NCBI RefSeq assembly: GCF_029633825.1 | Contig: NZ_CP090642.1 | Coordinates: 248,001 to 312,000, forward strand | Origin: Burkholderia contaminans | Lineage (GTDB): Bacteria; Pseudomonadota; Gammaproteobacteria; Burkholderiales; Burkholderiaceae | Direction of reading: 5' to 3' | Length of the DNA: 64,000 nucleotides | Shown here: positions 19,680-28,131 of the stretch, one piece after another | Numbering within the stretch: position 1 is the stretch's first letter | Layout of the letters: every line of letters begins with the position of its first letter | Notes under the pieces: generated by a model | The model's input: only the letters and a program-made list of their open reading frames with translations | Told to the model about the DNA's origin: nothing | Database searches by the model: none | Translations under genes and position numbers: made by a program

Positions 19680-20309
19680 CTACGAGCCGGGGCAGGGCTC
19701 CTGGCGGAACGCCTGCATCTGCCCCGTCATCATCTGCAGCATCTTGTTGGCGGCCACCGAGAGCTTGCGGCCCACGCGCGTGACCATGTGCGCCTCGGCG
19801 TTCTCGAGAATCGGATGCGCGATCTCGATCGCAAACAGTTCCTTGGCCTGCAGTTCGGTCGCCACCGCGAAGGCTGGCATCAGCGCGATGCCGAGCCCCG
19901 ATTTCACGAACTCATTCAGGATAGCAAAGGAATTGGTGGTGACGCTCGGCGTGAGCCATACGCGTTCGGCGTATTCCACGGCCTCCATCATCTGCCGCGT
20001 ACCGTAGGACGGGTGGGTGGCCGCCAGCGGGTAGGCGGCGAGCTGCTGCACCGTCAGCACCTTGTGGCTGCGGCGCGGGAAGCCGGGGCCGACGATCGCC
20101 ATCATCGGCTGCCGCTTCGAGGCGCGCGACACCAGCTTGGGTTCGGCGGGAGGGTTGTAGACCAGGCCGATCTCGCCCTCGTCGTTCGAGATTTTGCGGA
20201 TCACATCGTTGGTGCTGCCCAAGTCGAGGTTGACGCGGATCCCGGGGAACTGCCGGCAGAACTGCGGCATCGGCCCGGCCATTAGATCCGAGACGAAGCC
20301 CTCACCGAG
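19680..20309 (-). pseudogene. truncated LysR regulator (effector domain only)
   Basis: The minus-strand frame encodes about 208 residues of a LysR effector-binding domain (LGEGFVSDLMAG at the broken start, then FCRQFPGIRVNLDLG, IGLVYNPPAEP and FVKSGLGIALMPAF). The helix-turn-helix and linker are absent. Beyond 20309 the sequence becomes a plus-strand peptidase fragment. The LysR gene and a divergent peptidase gene have therefore each lost their N-terminal parts at one junction. It cannot bind DNA as it stands. Confidence 0.8.
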
Positions 20310-20310
20310 T

Positions 20311-20863
20311 ACCGAGTGCGCTGCAGGGAATCGTCACGCGCAACCGCAATCCGATCGACGGCGCGGTGCTGTCGGTCACGCAAGTGCATGCGGGTGAGGC
20401 GATGAACGTGGTGCCGACCGATGCCTGGCTCGGCGGCACGGTGCGGACTTTCTCCGATGCGACGCTCGACCTGATCGAGACGCGCATGCGCGCCGTGGTG
20501 GCCGCGACGGCCGTGGCCTTCGATTGCGAGAGCGAGGTGGATTTCCAGCGCCAGTATCCGGCTACCGTGAACGACGCCGGGCAGACGGCGGTGGCGGTGG
20601 CGGTGATGCGGGAGCTGGTGGGCGACGCGCATGTGAACGCGGCCGTCGATCCGACCATGGCGGCAGAGGATTTCTCGTTCATGCTGCGCGAGAGGCCGGG
20701 TTGTTGTGCATTCCTCGGGAACGGGAGCGGCGATCATCGCCTGCATGGGCATGGCGGCGGGCCTTGCCTGCTGCATAACGCCAGTTACGACTTCAACGAT
20801 GCGTTGCTGCCGGTGGGAGCGAGTTATTTCGTGAGGTTGGTGGAGCGGGTTTTGGCGCGGTAA
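20311..20863 (+). pseudogene. C-terminal fragment of an M20-family amidohydrolase
   Basis: The frame reads ALQGIVTRNRNPIDGAVLSV, then HAGEAMNVVPTDAWLGGTVR, AAEDFSFMLRERPG and HNASYDFNDALLPVGASYFV. These are the dimerisation-domain and final metal-ligand stretches of hippurate hydrolase/aminoacylase-type M20 peptidases. About half of a normal 390-residue protein is present and the N-terminal metal site is lost. The break coincides with the broken end of the divergent LysR gene, at a short ACCGAG-T-ACCGAG repeat. Confidence 0.78.
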
Positions 20864-20955
20864 GGCGCGGGTGCCGACTGTTCGGGGCCGATCGTGATGA
20901 ACGGGCATGGTGGCGCGCCGTCATGAATGACGGCTTGCGGGCGGGATTTTACGCT

Positions 20956-21855
20956 TTAATCGGATTTATCCAACAGGCATTCAAGAAATCGTTTCGTCTC
21001 CGGATAATCCGACAAATCTCGATCATTCGCGACGCACACGTAAAGTTGTCGTTCCGCCCACTCGTCGAGCAGTCTTATCGCCTTCAGATTGTAAAGATTC
21101 AGATATGGGGAGGCGTTTGGTTCCGGAATTACGCCAATTCCTATTCCTTCCTGGATGAGGCGGCATCTTGCCTCGTAATTTCCAACTTCGATTTTGACAT
21201 CGAGCGGACGTGACAAGCCTCGTCCGGCAAGCGATGAGAATGCGTCATAGGTGTGCCGAGGAAAATACCCGACGAACGGGTAGGAATTGGCAGCTTCCAG
21301 GAACAGCTCATCAAAAACCGCGAGCGCGTGATCTCGGCGTGTAACCAGGACAATGCGGTCCCGCCGGAATGGATAGGACGTCACGCCGGGCGCCGGCGAC
21401 AATGCGTGATAAATCCCGACATCCGCTTCATTTTCCGCGACCAGCCGCGGAATGTCGTAGCTGTAGCGCTCTTGCAGATCGATACGAGCGGCAGGAGACT
21501 CCGCAAGATATCTCCGTGTTATCGCAGGTATATACGCGATGATTGATGACGGATTCGCGGCTAATCTGACTTTTGGATTTCCTGCCTTTCCAAATTCAGC
21601 CACAACGTCTTGCGCTATTTCGACGCGGCGCAAGATCGCTTTCGCATGATGATACAGCGACAAACCCGCCGGCGTGCCCTGAACGCCGCGCGCATGGCGG
21701 ATCAGGAGATCCACGCCGAGCCGGCTCTCGAGGTCGGCGATTCGCTTGCTGGCTCCTGACGTTACGAGGGCATTATCTTCTGCTGCCTTGGTCAAGCTCT
21801 TCGACTCGATAGCCGAAACAAAGATGCGAAGACTCTGAAGATCAAGTTTCATCAT
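20956..21855 (-). CDS. LysR-family regulator with atypical base composition
   Basis: The 299-residue protein has a complete LysR layout: residues 1-60 carry the helix-turn-helix (LQSLRIFVSAIESKSLTKAAE, GASKRIADLESRLGVDLL) and the rest the effector domain (VRLAANPSSIIAYIPAITRRYL, EADVGIYHALSP). Codons end in A or T far more often than in the neighbours, and the surrounding 1.2 kb is visibly less GC-rich, so it may have been acquired. It points away from the aldolase operon to its right. Start choice is between adjacent ATGs at 21855 and 21852. Confidence 0.85.
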   Translation of the reverse strand: MMKLDLQSLRIFVSAIESKSLTKAAEDNALVTSGASKRIADLESRLGVDLLIRHARGVQGTPAGLSLYHHAKAILRRVEIAQDVVAEFGKAGNPKVRLAANPSSIIAYIPAITRRYLAESPAARIDLQERYSYDIPRLVAENEADVGIYHALSPAPGVTSYPFRRDRIVLVTRRDHALAVFDELFLEAANSYPFVGYFPRHTYDAFSSLAGRGLSRPLDVKIEVGNYEARCRLIQEGIGIGVIPEPNASPYLNLYNLKAIRLLDEWAERQLYVCVANDRDLSDYPETKRFLECLLDKSD

Positions 21856-22093
21856 GTTCGGTCGCGAGCCTGTTGATCGGAAGCCATTTGTCGGAGGCGG
21901 TAGGGCCTCTTTCATCGCTGTTGAATCGTTCACTTCCTGACCCGGCACTATAACAATCCGGGACAGGGTTGATGAGACGGCGACGAAGTGAGTCGCCTGC
22001 AACTTCCTTGAGCATGGTTTGAACAGCTGGACGCCGGCCAATAGGGAAGATACGTCTTCTGTCGCTCACCTGTACGAACCGTTCGCTTGCCAT
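21842..22093 (-). CDS. possible small protein upstream of the LysR gene
   Basis: An 83-residue frame starts at an ATG preceded by a good AAGGGG site and ends 14 bp inside the LysR start, as in translational coupling. The sequence (ASERFVQVSDRRRIFPIGRR and SLRRRLINPVPD) is basic and matches nothing I know. It shares the lower GC of the LysR gene. It could equally be untranslated leader. Confidence 0.3.
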   Translation of the reverse strand: MASERFVQVSDRRRIFPIGRRPAVQTMLKEVAGDSLRRRLINPVPDCYSAGSGSERFNSDERGPTASDKWLPINRLATEHDET

Positions 22094-22184
22094 GGTCGCC
22101 CCTTCGGACCAGTGCTCGGCGATTGCAACGGGGGTGAGATCCCCAAAAATTCGCAATGGCAACTTCGCGGACGAGGGAAAAGCT

Positions 22185-22448
<264 letters not shown>

Positions 22449-22508
22449 ATGGACGCCGTTTCGATGCGTCGCGACCGAAGCCCGGCCTTGCGTCGGGCTT
22501 CGTTGTTT

Positions 22509-23297
22509 TCATCGTCGATAGGAAGGGTCGATGCGATCCAGCTTGCGCAGTAGCGCGGGCCATTCCATCACACCATAAGGGCGGCGTGTCTGCGGCTGAT
22601 AGTTCATGTACGTCTCTTCGAGCACGTCGTGCGGAACTGCGTTCAGTTCGGTATTGCACGCCATGGCCGCGAGCTGCGTCCTGCACGACAACTCCAGCCG
22701 ATGCATGGCGTTGAACGCTTCGGGAATGGTCTTGCCGACGGTGAGCAGGCCGTGATTGCGCAGAATGAGCGCGTTGTTCTCGCCGAGATCGCGCACCAGC
22801 GATTCGCGCTCCGAGACATCCAGCACCACGCCGCAGTAATCGTGGTAGCCGATCTTGTAGAAGCGCATGGAAGTCTGCGTGAGCGGCAGCAGCCCGCACT
22901 TGAGCGCCGATATGGCCATGCCCGGCCAGCTGTGCGTATGAATCACGCATTCGAGTTCGGGGTTCGCTTCGTGGATGGCGCCGTGGATCACGTAGCCCGC
23001 GCGATTGATGCCGTAGTCCATGCCGACGAACACGGGCTTGCTGAGAATATTTCCATCGATGTCGATCTTGATCAGGCTCGATGCCGTGACTTCCTCGTAC
23101 AGCATGCCGTAAGCGTTGATGAGATACGCGCCTTCCTCGCCCGGCACGCGCGCCGAGATGTGGTTCGCGGCCATGTCCGACATGCCGTATAGCTCGGTCA
23201 GCCGGTAGCAGGCGGCCAGATCGACGCGCGTTTTCCATTCGGCTTCGGAGCATTGCTCGCGCATCGATGGAATGGAGAATTCGGGGAGCGTGGTCAT
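22509..23297 (-). CDS. class II aldolase/adducin-family protein
   Basis: The 262-residue protein has the fold of fuculose-phosphate-type zinc aldolases. Zinc ligands lie in CVIHTHSWPGMAISA (HxH near 120) and RNHGLLTVGKTIPEAF (near 180). GMSDMAANHISARVPG near the start is typical of the subfamily that includes epimerases and decarboxylases. The ATG follows GAGGAA. It is the last gene of a minus-strand set with an MFS transporter and a 2-hydroxyacid dehydrogenase, suggesting catabolism of a hydroxy or sugar acid. Confidence 0.85.
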   Translation of the reverse strand: MTTLPEFSIPSMREQCSEAEWKTRVDLAACYRLTELYGMSDMAANHISARVPGEEGAYLINAYGMLYEEVTASSLIKIDIDGNILSKPVFVGMDYGINRAGYVIHGAIHEANPELECVIHTHSWPGMAISALKCGLLPLTQTSMRFYKIGYHDYCGVVLDVSERESLVRDLGENNALILRNHGLLTVGKTIPEAFNAMHRLELSCRTQLAAMACNTELNAVPHDVLEETYMNYQPQTRRPYGVMEWPALLRKLDRIDPSYRR

Positions 23298-23345
23298 TCG
23301 AGATTCCTCGTCGAAGTTGATCGGAAAGAGCAGGCCGTGCGTCGC

Positions 23346-24653
23346 CTACGACTGCATTTGCATGTCGCTGCGGCGCAGGCTCAAGGTGGCGATCAGCGTG
23401 CAGCCGATGCATGCCGACGCATACAGGTAGAAACCGCTTTCATGGCCGATGCTCTTGAACCAGAGTCCGACGTAACCGGCCGTGCCGCCGAATATGGCCG
23501 TCGCGATGGCATACGGCACGCCCACGCCCAGCGCCCGCAACCGCGCGGGAAACAACTCGGCTTTCATGACGGAGCACACGGACGTGTAGCCGGACACGAT
23601 CATCAGTGCGAGCGTGAGCAGCAGGAACGCGGTTGTTGCGCTGTGTGTGCGCGCAAGCGCCGTGAGCAGCGGCCAGGTGGCGAACGTGCCGCCAATTCCG
23701 AACCACAGCAGCAGTGCGCGTCGCCCGATACGATCCGACAGCGCGCCGAAGAACGGCTGCATGACCATGAACAGCGTCAGCGTGGACAGCGAAAGCCACG
23801 CGCTCGTCTGCGGGCTCAGTCCGACCGTATTGACGAGATAGTTGTGCATATAAACCGTGTAGGTGAAGAATGCGAGCGTGCCGCCCGTGGTGAGCCCGAA
23901 CACGAGCAAAACGGGCCGCCAGTGCTCGCGCAGCGCCAACAGCGACACGCCGCGCTTGTCCTTCTCGCCGAGCGCGCGGAAGTCCGGGGTTTCATCGATA
24001 TTGCGGCGCACCCACCACGCCACCAGCGCGAGCGCCGCGCCGGTGATGAACGGCACGCGCCAGCCCCAGTCAATCAGTTCCGCACGCGGAATCAGCGCCT
24101 GCAATACGACCTGCACGAGCGTGGCGAGCAACTGGCCGAGAATCAGCGTGACGTAGTGGAAGCTGCTGTAGAAGCCGCGATGGCCGGGCTTCGCGATCTC
24201 GCTCAGGTACACCGAACTCGCGCCGTACTCGCCGCCGAGGGAAAAGCCCTGCACGAGCCGCGCGAGCAGCAGGACGAGCGGTGCGGCCATGCCGATCTGC
24301 GGATAGGTCGGACACAGGCCGATGGCGAGCGAGCCCGCGCACATCAGGATGACGGACAACGTGAGTGCGGAGCGGCGTCCGCGCCGGTCGGCATACAGGC
24401 CGATCAGCCAGCTTCCGACTGGCCGCAGCAGAAAGCCGATGGCGAAGATCGCCGCCGTCGAAAGCAACTGAATGGTGCGGTTCTCGCGGGGAAAAAACGA
24501 GGCGGCGAAGAAGATGGAGAAAGTCGTATAAACGTGAAAGTCGTACCATTCGATCAGATTGCCGATGGAACCGCCCGCAATCGATCGCAGCGCGCCGCGG
24601 CGACGTAGCGGACGCGTTGCGGCATCGACGTCGGCGGGTATCGTTTCGTGCAT
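23346..24653 (-). CDS. MFS metabolite/H+ symporter (MHS family)
   Basis: The 435-residue protein opens its membrane part with GGSIGNLIEWYDFHVYTTFS, the signature of KgtP/ShiA-type metabolite/H+ symporters. LYADRRGRRSALT follows between helices 2 and 3, and LVQGFSLGGEYGASSVYLSE in helix 4. It should import an organic acid by proton symport. The ATG at 24653 with AAGGAGA is preferred over the open frame upstream, which lacks membrane character. It lies between the dehydrogenase and aldolase genes. Confidence 0.88.
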   Translation of the reverse strand: MHETIPADVDAATRPLRRRGALRSIAGGSIGNLIEWYDFHVYTTFSIFFAASFFPRENRTIQLLSTAAIFAIGFLLRPVGSWLIGLYADRRGRRSALTLSVILMCAGSLAIGLCPTYPQIGMAAPLVLLLARLVQGFSLGGEYGASSVYLSEIAKPGHRGFYSSFHYVTLILGQLLATLVQVVLQALIPRAELIDWGWRVPFITGAALALVAWWVRRNIDETPDFRALGEKDKRGVSLLALREHWRPVLLVFGLTTGGTLAFFTYTVYMHNYLVNTVGLSPQTSAWLSLSTLTLFMVMQPFFGALSDRIGRRALLLWFGIGGTFATWPLLTALARTHSATTAFLLLTLALMIVSGYTSVCSVMKAELFPARLRALGVGVPYAIATAIFGGTAGYVGLWFKSIGHESGFYLYASACIGCTLIATLSLRRSDMQMQS

Positions 24654-24742
24654 GGTCGTCTCCTTGTATTGTGGGAATGGCGTATGCGTCGGATCCACGC
24701 CGGTGTCGCGTGCCAGCGGCGCGCCATCGTTCGGTCGCTGTT

Positions 24743-25723
24743 TCAGCGCGCGAGGTTGAGCAGCGGTTCGCCTCGATGCCAGCGCGCGAGGTTGTCGAGC
24801 CAGATGCGGCCGACGGCTGCGTACTGACTGTCTGACTGTCCCGCCATATGCGGAGTGAGAATCACGTTCGGCATATCCCACAAGGGCGATGCCGCACTCA
24901 GGGGTTCGTGCTCGAACACGTCGAGGTAGGCGCCCGCCAGCGCACCGCTACGCAGCGCGGCGATCAGATCCGCTTCGACCACGACCTCGCCGCGCGCGAC
25001 GTTGACCAGATGCGCCTGCTTCGGCAGACGCGCGAGACGGCTTGCGTCGATCAGCTTCGTCGTCTGCGGCGTGAGCGGGCAGGCGAGCACAAGCCAGTCG
25101 GTGCGCGGCAGCACGTCATCGAGCATCGAGAAATCGATGAAGGTTTCGCCCTGTGCCTCGCGGCGTACGACGATGACGGCCATTTCCAGCGCATCCAGCA
25201 AGCGGGCGAGCCTTTGACCGATTGCACCGTAGCCCACGATCACCGCGGTCTGAGCGGCGAGATCGCGCGGCGCGGCGTCGAGCAGCAAGGGGCGCCATGC
25301 GTGTTCGCGCTGCGCTTCGTGCAGCAGCGGCAGGCGGCGTGCCAGCGCCATCAGACCGGCCAGCGCCGTATGCGCGACCGTGCGAGCGTTTGCGCCGGAA
25401 GACGACGTCACCTGCACGCCGCGTTGCCGCATCTCGATGAAGATCGGACGATCGACGCCCGCGGAATGAGCATGCACCCAGCGCAGGTTCGGTGCGGCGC
25501 GCAGCGCGTCGTAGAAGTGGCGGGTTTCCGGCGTCAAGTCGTGCTTGGTCGAGCGGCCCGTCACGTCGCGGCTCACGAATGCGATATGCGCTTCGGCGCT
25601 CGATGCGTCGCCAGGCGACAGCAGGCGGAACGGCGTTGCGCCAAGCGTTCGCGCGATCTCGCCGTCGAAGTGGCGCGCGGCCACATCGGAGAGAAGAATA
25701 TTCAGGGCCAGCATCGTCTCCAT
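24743..25723 (-). CDS. D-2-hydroxyacid dehydrogenase
   Basis: The 326-residue NAD(P)-dependent enzyme belongs to the GhrA-like part of the family. Its NAD-binding motif is VIVGYGAIGQRLARLLDALE near 165. Catalytic residues are the arginine in LVNVARGEVVVEADL, the acid in YLDVFEHEPL and the histidine in ILTPHMAGQSDS. It reduces 2-oxoacids or oxidises hydroxyacids; the substrate is not predictable. The first of three co-directional genes. ATG at 25723 chosen; a GTG at 25729 and an ATG at 25714 are alternatives. Confidence 0.88.
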   Translation of the reverse strand: METMLALNILLSDVAARHFDGEIARTLGATPFRLLSPGDASSAEAHIAFVSRDVTGRSTKHDLTPETRHFYDALRAAPNLRWVHAHSAGVDRPIFIEMRQRGVQVTSSSGANARTVAHTALAGLMALARRLPLLHEAQREHAWRPLLLDAAPRDLAAQTAVIVGYGAIGQRLARLLDALEMAVIVVRREAQGETFIDFSMLDDVLPRTDWLVLACPLTPQTTKLIDASRLARLPKQAHLVNVARGEVVVEADLIAALRSGALAGAYLDVFEHEPLSAASPLWDMPNVILTPHMAGQSDSQYAAVGRIWLDNLARWHRGEPLLNLAR

Positions 25724-25729
25724 TACCAC

Positions 25730-26280
25730 TATCTCGTTTGCCTATGCTGTGCGCCCGGATATCTGGAATAAGAAAAGCCCGTGCGCCATGAGGTCATTGT
25801 GATCAAGTGACAAGGCACGCGTTGAGCGTTTTGGTGTACGCACCGTTTCCAAAATGTGAAGGGTCGGGCATCTGCATGTGCCCCTGGTTTGTGAAACCGT
25901 CCCATTTGGAAATCGAGAATTCCGGCGTGACGTTTTCATCAAGACCAGGAGGGATGCCGTGAAGACGAGCAGGTTCACCTTCCGCGGTGGCGTCGGGAAT
26001 GAAGTGGTTATCCAGGGATCGCGCATGGAACGGTCGATGGATGGCAGTGCGACGACAAGTTCGATGACGCTCGAGCACGTCTTGACGAGGGCTGGCCAAT
26101 CGGGGCCGCTCGTACCTGACGGGCCGGTGCGAGCGATGTCGTGCGTGGCTGTCGGCAGACATTGAGGAGCCGCATGCCAACGCGAGAGCGTGATATGCTC
26201 CGCGCGAAACACATGTTCCGGAATTATCCGCTCGGCAACGGGCCGCGTTTGCGGCACGGCCGTTCGCCCGCGATTGATTG
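25730..26280. other. intergenic region with possible coding debris
   Basis: No complete gene is supported. The minus-strand frame from about 26030 to 25803 is listed separately as a possible remnant. The right part must hold the promoter of the FecR-like gene; TATGCT at 26193-26198 could be its -10 element. Confidence 0.5.
25803..26030 (-). pseudogene. possible C-terminal fragment of an unknown protein
   Basis: The frame ends at a TGA and reads naturally: SLDNHFIPDATAEGEPARL, then PEFSISKWDGFTNQGHMQMP and SHFGNGAYTKTLNACLVT. Composition is that of a globular protein, not of random GC-rich frames. No start codon or ribosome site is apparent and no family is recognised. It may be the end of a gene whose front part is lost. 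Confidence 0.35.
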
Positions 26281-27234
26281 ATGCTCATGAACGGTAACTC
26301 CACGCTCGATCCGGTGGCGCAAGAGGCGATTGACTGGGAAGTGAGGCTGCGCTCCGGCGAGATTTCGCAGGAGGAGCGCGACGCATTCGCGGCATGGCGG
26401 CGCGCGGATCCGGCCCACGAAGAAGCGTGGGCGCGGCTGCAGCAGCGGCTCGGCAGGCTGGGGCCGTTGCAGGGCACGTCGAGTGAGGCGGTGCGGCGGG
26501 CGCTCGACGAGCCGTCGCGTCACCGCAGACGATTGCTGAAAGCCGGCGCTGGCCTGGGGGGCATCGTGCTTGCGGGGATCGCCACGCGCCAGCTCGTTTC
26601 GACGTTTTCGCTCGACGCGGACTACCACAATGGCGATGTGGTCCCACAAAGAGTCCAGTTCGACGGCAACGTTTCGGTCACGGCCGGCGCGGCCACGCGG
26701 GTGTATACCCGTGCACGTGAGCAAGCCGACCTCTATCTTGCCGCCGGTCAGGTTGCAACCGATCCGAATCGCGCGGGCCATCAGTCTGTCGTCGTGACTA
26801 CCCGCGACGGCACGGTCCGCACCGAGCGGGCGCGCGTGAGCGTGGACGTCCTGCGGCTGCATACCGTCGTGGCCGTGCAAGGCGGCGACGCAGTCCTTGC
26901 CGTGCCTCACGGGCGCCGCTTGCGGGTACCCGATGGATCGGCGTGGTCCCTGTCGGGCGGACAGATCGCACGCATGCCCGAAACGTCGGTCGACATCTTC
27001 TCGTGGACACGCGGCACGCTGGTCGTGCTCGACCGCGCGGTGCCGGACGTGATCGAAACGCTGGGCCGTTACTTCGGCGGCTATATCCGTTTTCCGGAGG
27101 CCGCGCTGTCGCGCCGCGTGAGCGGCGTCTTTCCGCTCGACGACGCGCCGGCCGCGCTCCGGCAACTGGCCGAAAGCCTCGGGTTTTCCCTGAATCTGTA
27201 CGGCAAGATGCTCGCCGTCGCCACACCTGCCTGA
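26281..27234 (+). CDS. FecR-family anti-sigma/sigma-regulator
   Basis: The 317-residue protein has the three parts of FecR. A cytoplasmic N-terminal domain (EAIDWEVRLRSGEISQEERDAF, AWRRADPAHEEAWARL) binds the sigma factor. A membrane helix lies near 85-105 (GAGLGGIVLAGIATRQL). The periplasmic FecR domain (VSVTAGAATRVYTRAREQADLYL) and C-terminal STN-binding region (DVIETLGRYFGGYIRFPEAA) follow. It should pass a signal from the receptor's STN domain to a FecI-type sigma. Unusually no sigma gene is adjacent; the nearest is at 39252-39800, the other end of the cluster. Alternative ATG at 26287. Confidence 0.88.
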   Translation: MLMNGNSTLDPVAQEAIDWEVRLRSGEISQEERDAFAAWRRADPAHEEAWARLQQRLGRLGPLQGTSSEAVRRALDEPSRHRRRLLKAGAGLGGIVLAGIATRQLVSTFSLDADYHNGDVVPQRVQFDGNVSVTAGAATRVYTRAREQADLYLAAGQVATDPNRAGHQSVVVTTRDGTVRTERARVSVDVLRLHTVVAVQGGDAVLAVPHGRRLRVPDGSAWSLSGGQIARMPETSVDIFSWTRGTLVVLDRAVPDVIETLGRYFGGYIRFPEAALSRRVSGVFPLDDAPAALRQLAESLGFSLNLYGKMLAVATPA

Positions 27235-27371
27235 AACCGCAGGCAGCCCCTCCAGTCCCCCCTCCAGATTTTTTTCGACTTGCGGTGTCACTTTTCGCCG
27301 CTCGTTGCACAAGGTAATCAAGAGCGCATCAAATCGCTCGACATCAACCCGTGCACTCGAGTGGAGGAAGT

Positions 27372-27836
27372 GTGTTCGACGCTATCGACAAGGCCATATT
27401 GTCCGTGCTGCAGCAGGACAGCACGCTCTCGGTGGCCGAGATCGCCGACCGCGTGAATCTTTCGACCACGCCATGCTGGCGACGCATTCAGAAGCTCGAG
27501 CAGGACGGGGTGATAGCGCGTCGCGTGGCGCTTCTGGATGCGAAGAAGCTCAACGTGGGCGTGACCGTTCTGGTGGAGATCAAGACTGCGGAACATACCG
27601 CCGCGTGGTTGCAGCGTTTCTGCGACGTCGTGGCGACGATCCCCGAAGTGGTGGAAGTCCATCGCATGAGCGGGCACATCGACTACATGCTCAAGGTGGT
27701 GGTGCCGCATATCGACGCGTACGACAGCGTATACAGGCGTCTGATCGGCGCGGTCGACATCTTCGACGTCAGTTCCAGCTTCGCGATGGAGACCATTAAA
27801 CAGACCACCGTATTACCGCTCGATTACATGCTGTGA
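27372..27836 (+). CDS. Lrp/AsnC-family regulator
   Basis: The 154-residue protein is of standard Lrp length. The N-terminal helix-turn-helix is DKAILSVLQQDSTLSVAEIADR then NLSTTPCWRRIQKLEQDGVI, and the C-terminal ligand-binding RAM domain includes VVEVHRMSGHIDYMLKVVVP. GTG at 27372 is chosen because GGAGGA immediately precedes it; an in-frame GTG lies at 27351. Lrp proteins sense amino acids, which fits a peptide-processing cluster. It lies between the FecR gene and the receptor. Confidence 0.88.
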   Translation: MFDAIDKAILSVLQQDSTLSVAEIADRVNLSTTPCWRRIQKLEQDGVIARRVALLDAKKLNVGVTVLVEIKTAEHTAAWLQRFCDVVATIPEVVEVHRMSGHIDYMLKVVVPHIDAYDSVYRRLIGAVDIFDVSSSFAMETIKQTTVLPLDYML

Positions 27837-27940
27837 CCGCACGGGCCGGGCAGTGTATCGACAGGAACGGAGAAGGACGGAATTTCACCGGCGCGGCGGA
27901 AACCGCGGAATGGAATTCCAAAACGGGCGGCGCAAGCGAA

Positions 27941-27985
27941 TTGTTTCAAAAAAACATTCCAGGCCCGGACGATAGACTTGTTTCA
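27941..27985 (+). promoter_or_regulatory. promoter-like element upstream of the TonB-dependent receptor
   Basis: TTGTTTCA (27941-27948) with an A run, then CGATAGACT ending at 27978, followed by a second TTGTTTCA at 27978-27985. The same blocks with the same 30-bp offset occur before tldE (35683-35720). I infer an ECF-sigma promoter served by the FecI-like sigma at 39252-39800. The spacing is too long for a sigma-70 promoter using TTGTTT as its -35. Confidence 0.55.
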
Positions 27986-28131
27986 TCGATGACGCGTTCG
28001 GGCAAGAGGCTGACCGAAGCCCGATTGAAAGCATGACGGTACTTTGCGACACGATGATGACGCGGTCACGCGTAGGAATACTGATAGAACGGACGAAGAG
28101 CCAATACATTCGACAAGGGAGCGGTTCAAAC

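Noticed and set aside
25878..26165. Plus-strand frame of 95 codons left of the FecR gene
   Set aside because: No ribosome site or recognisable domain; the opposite strand reads more like protein.
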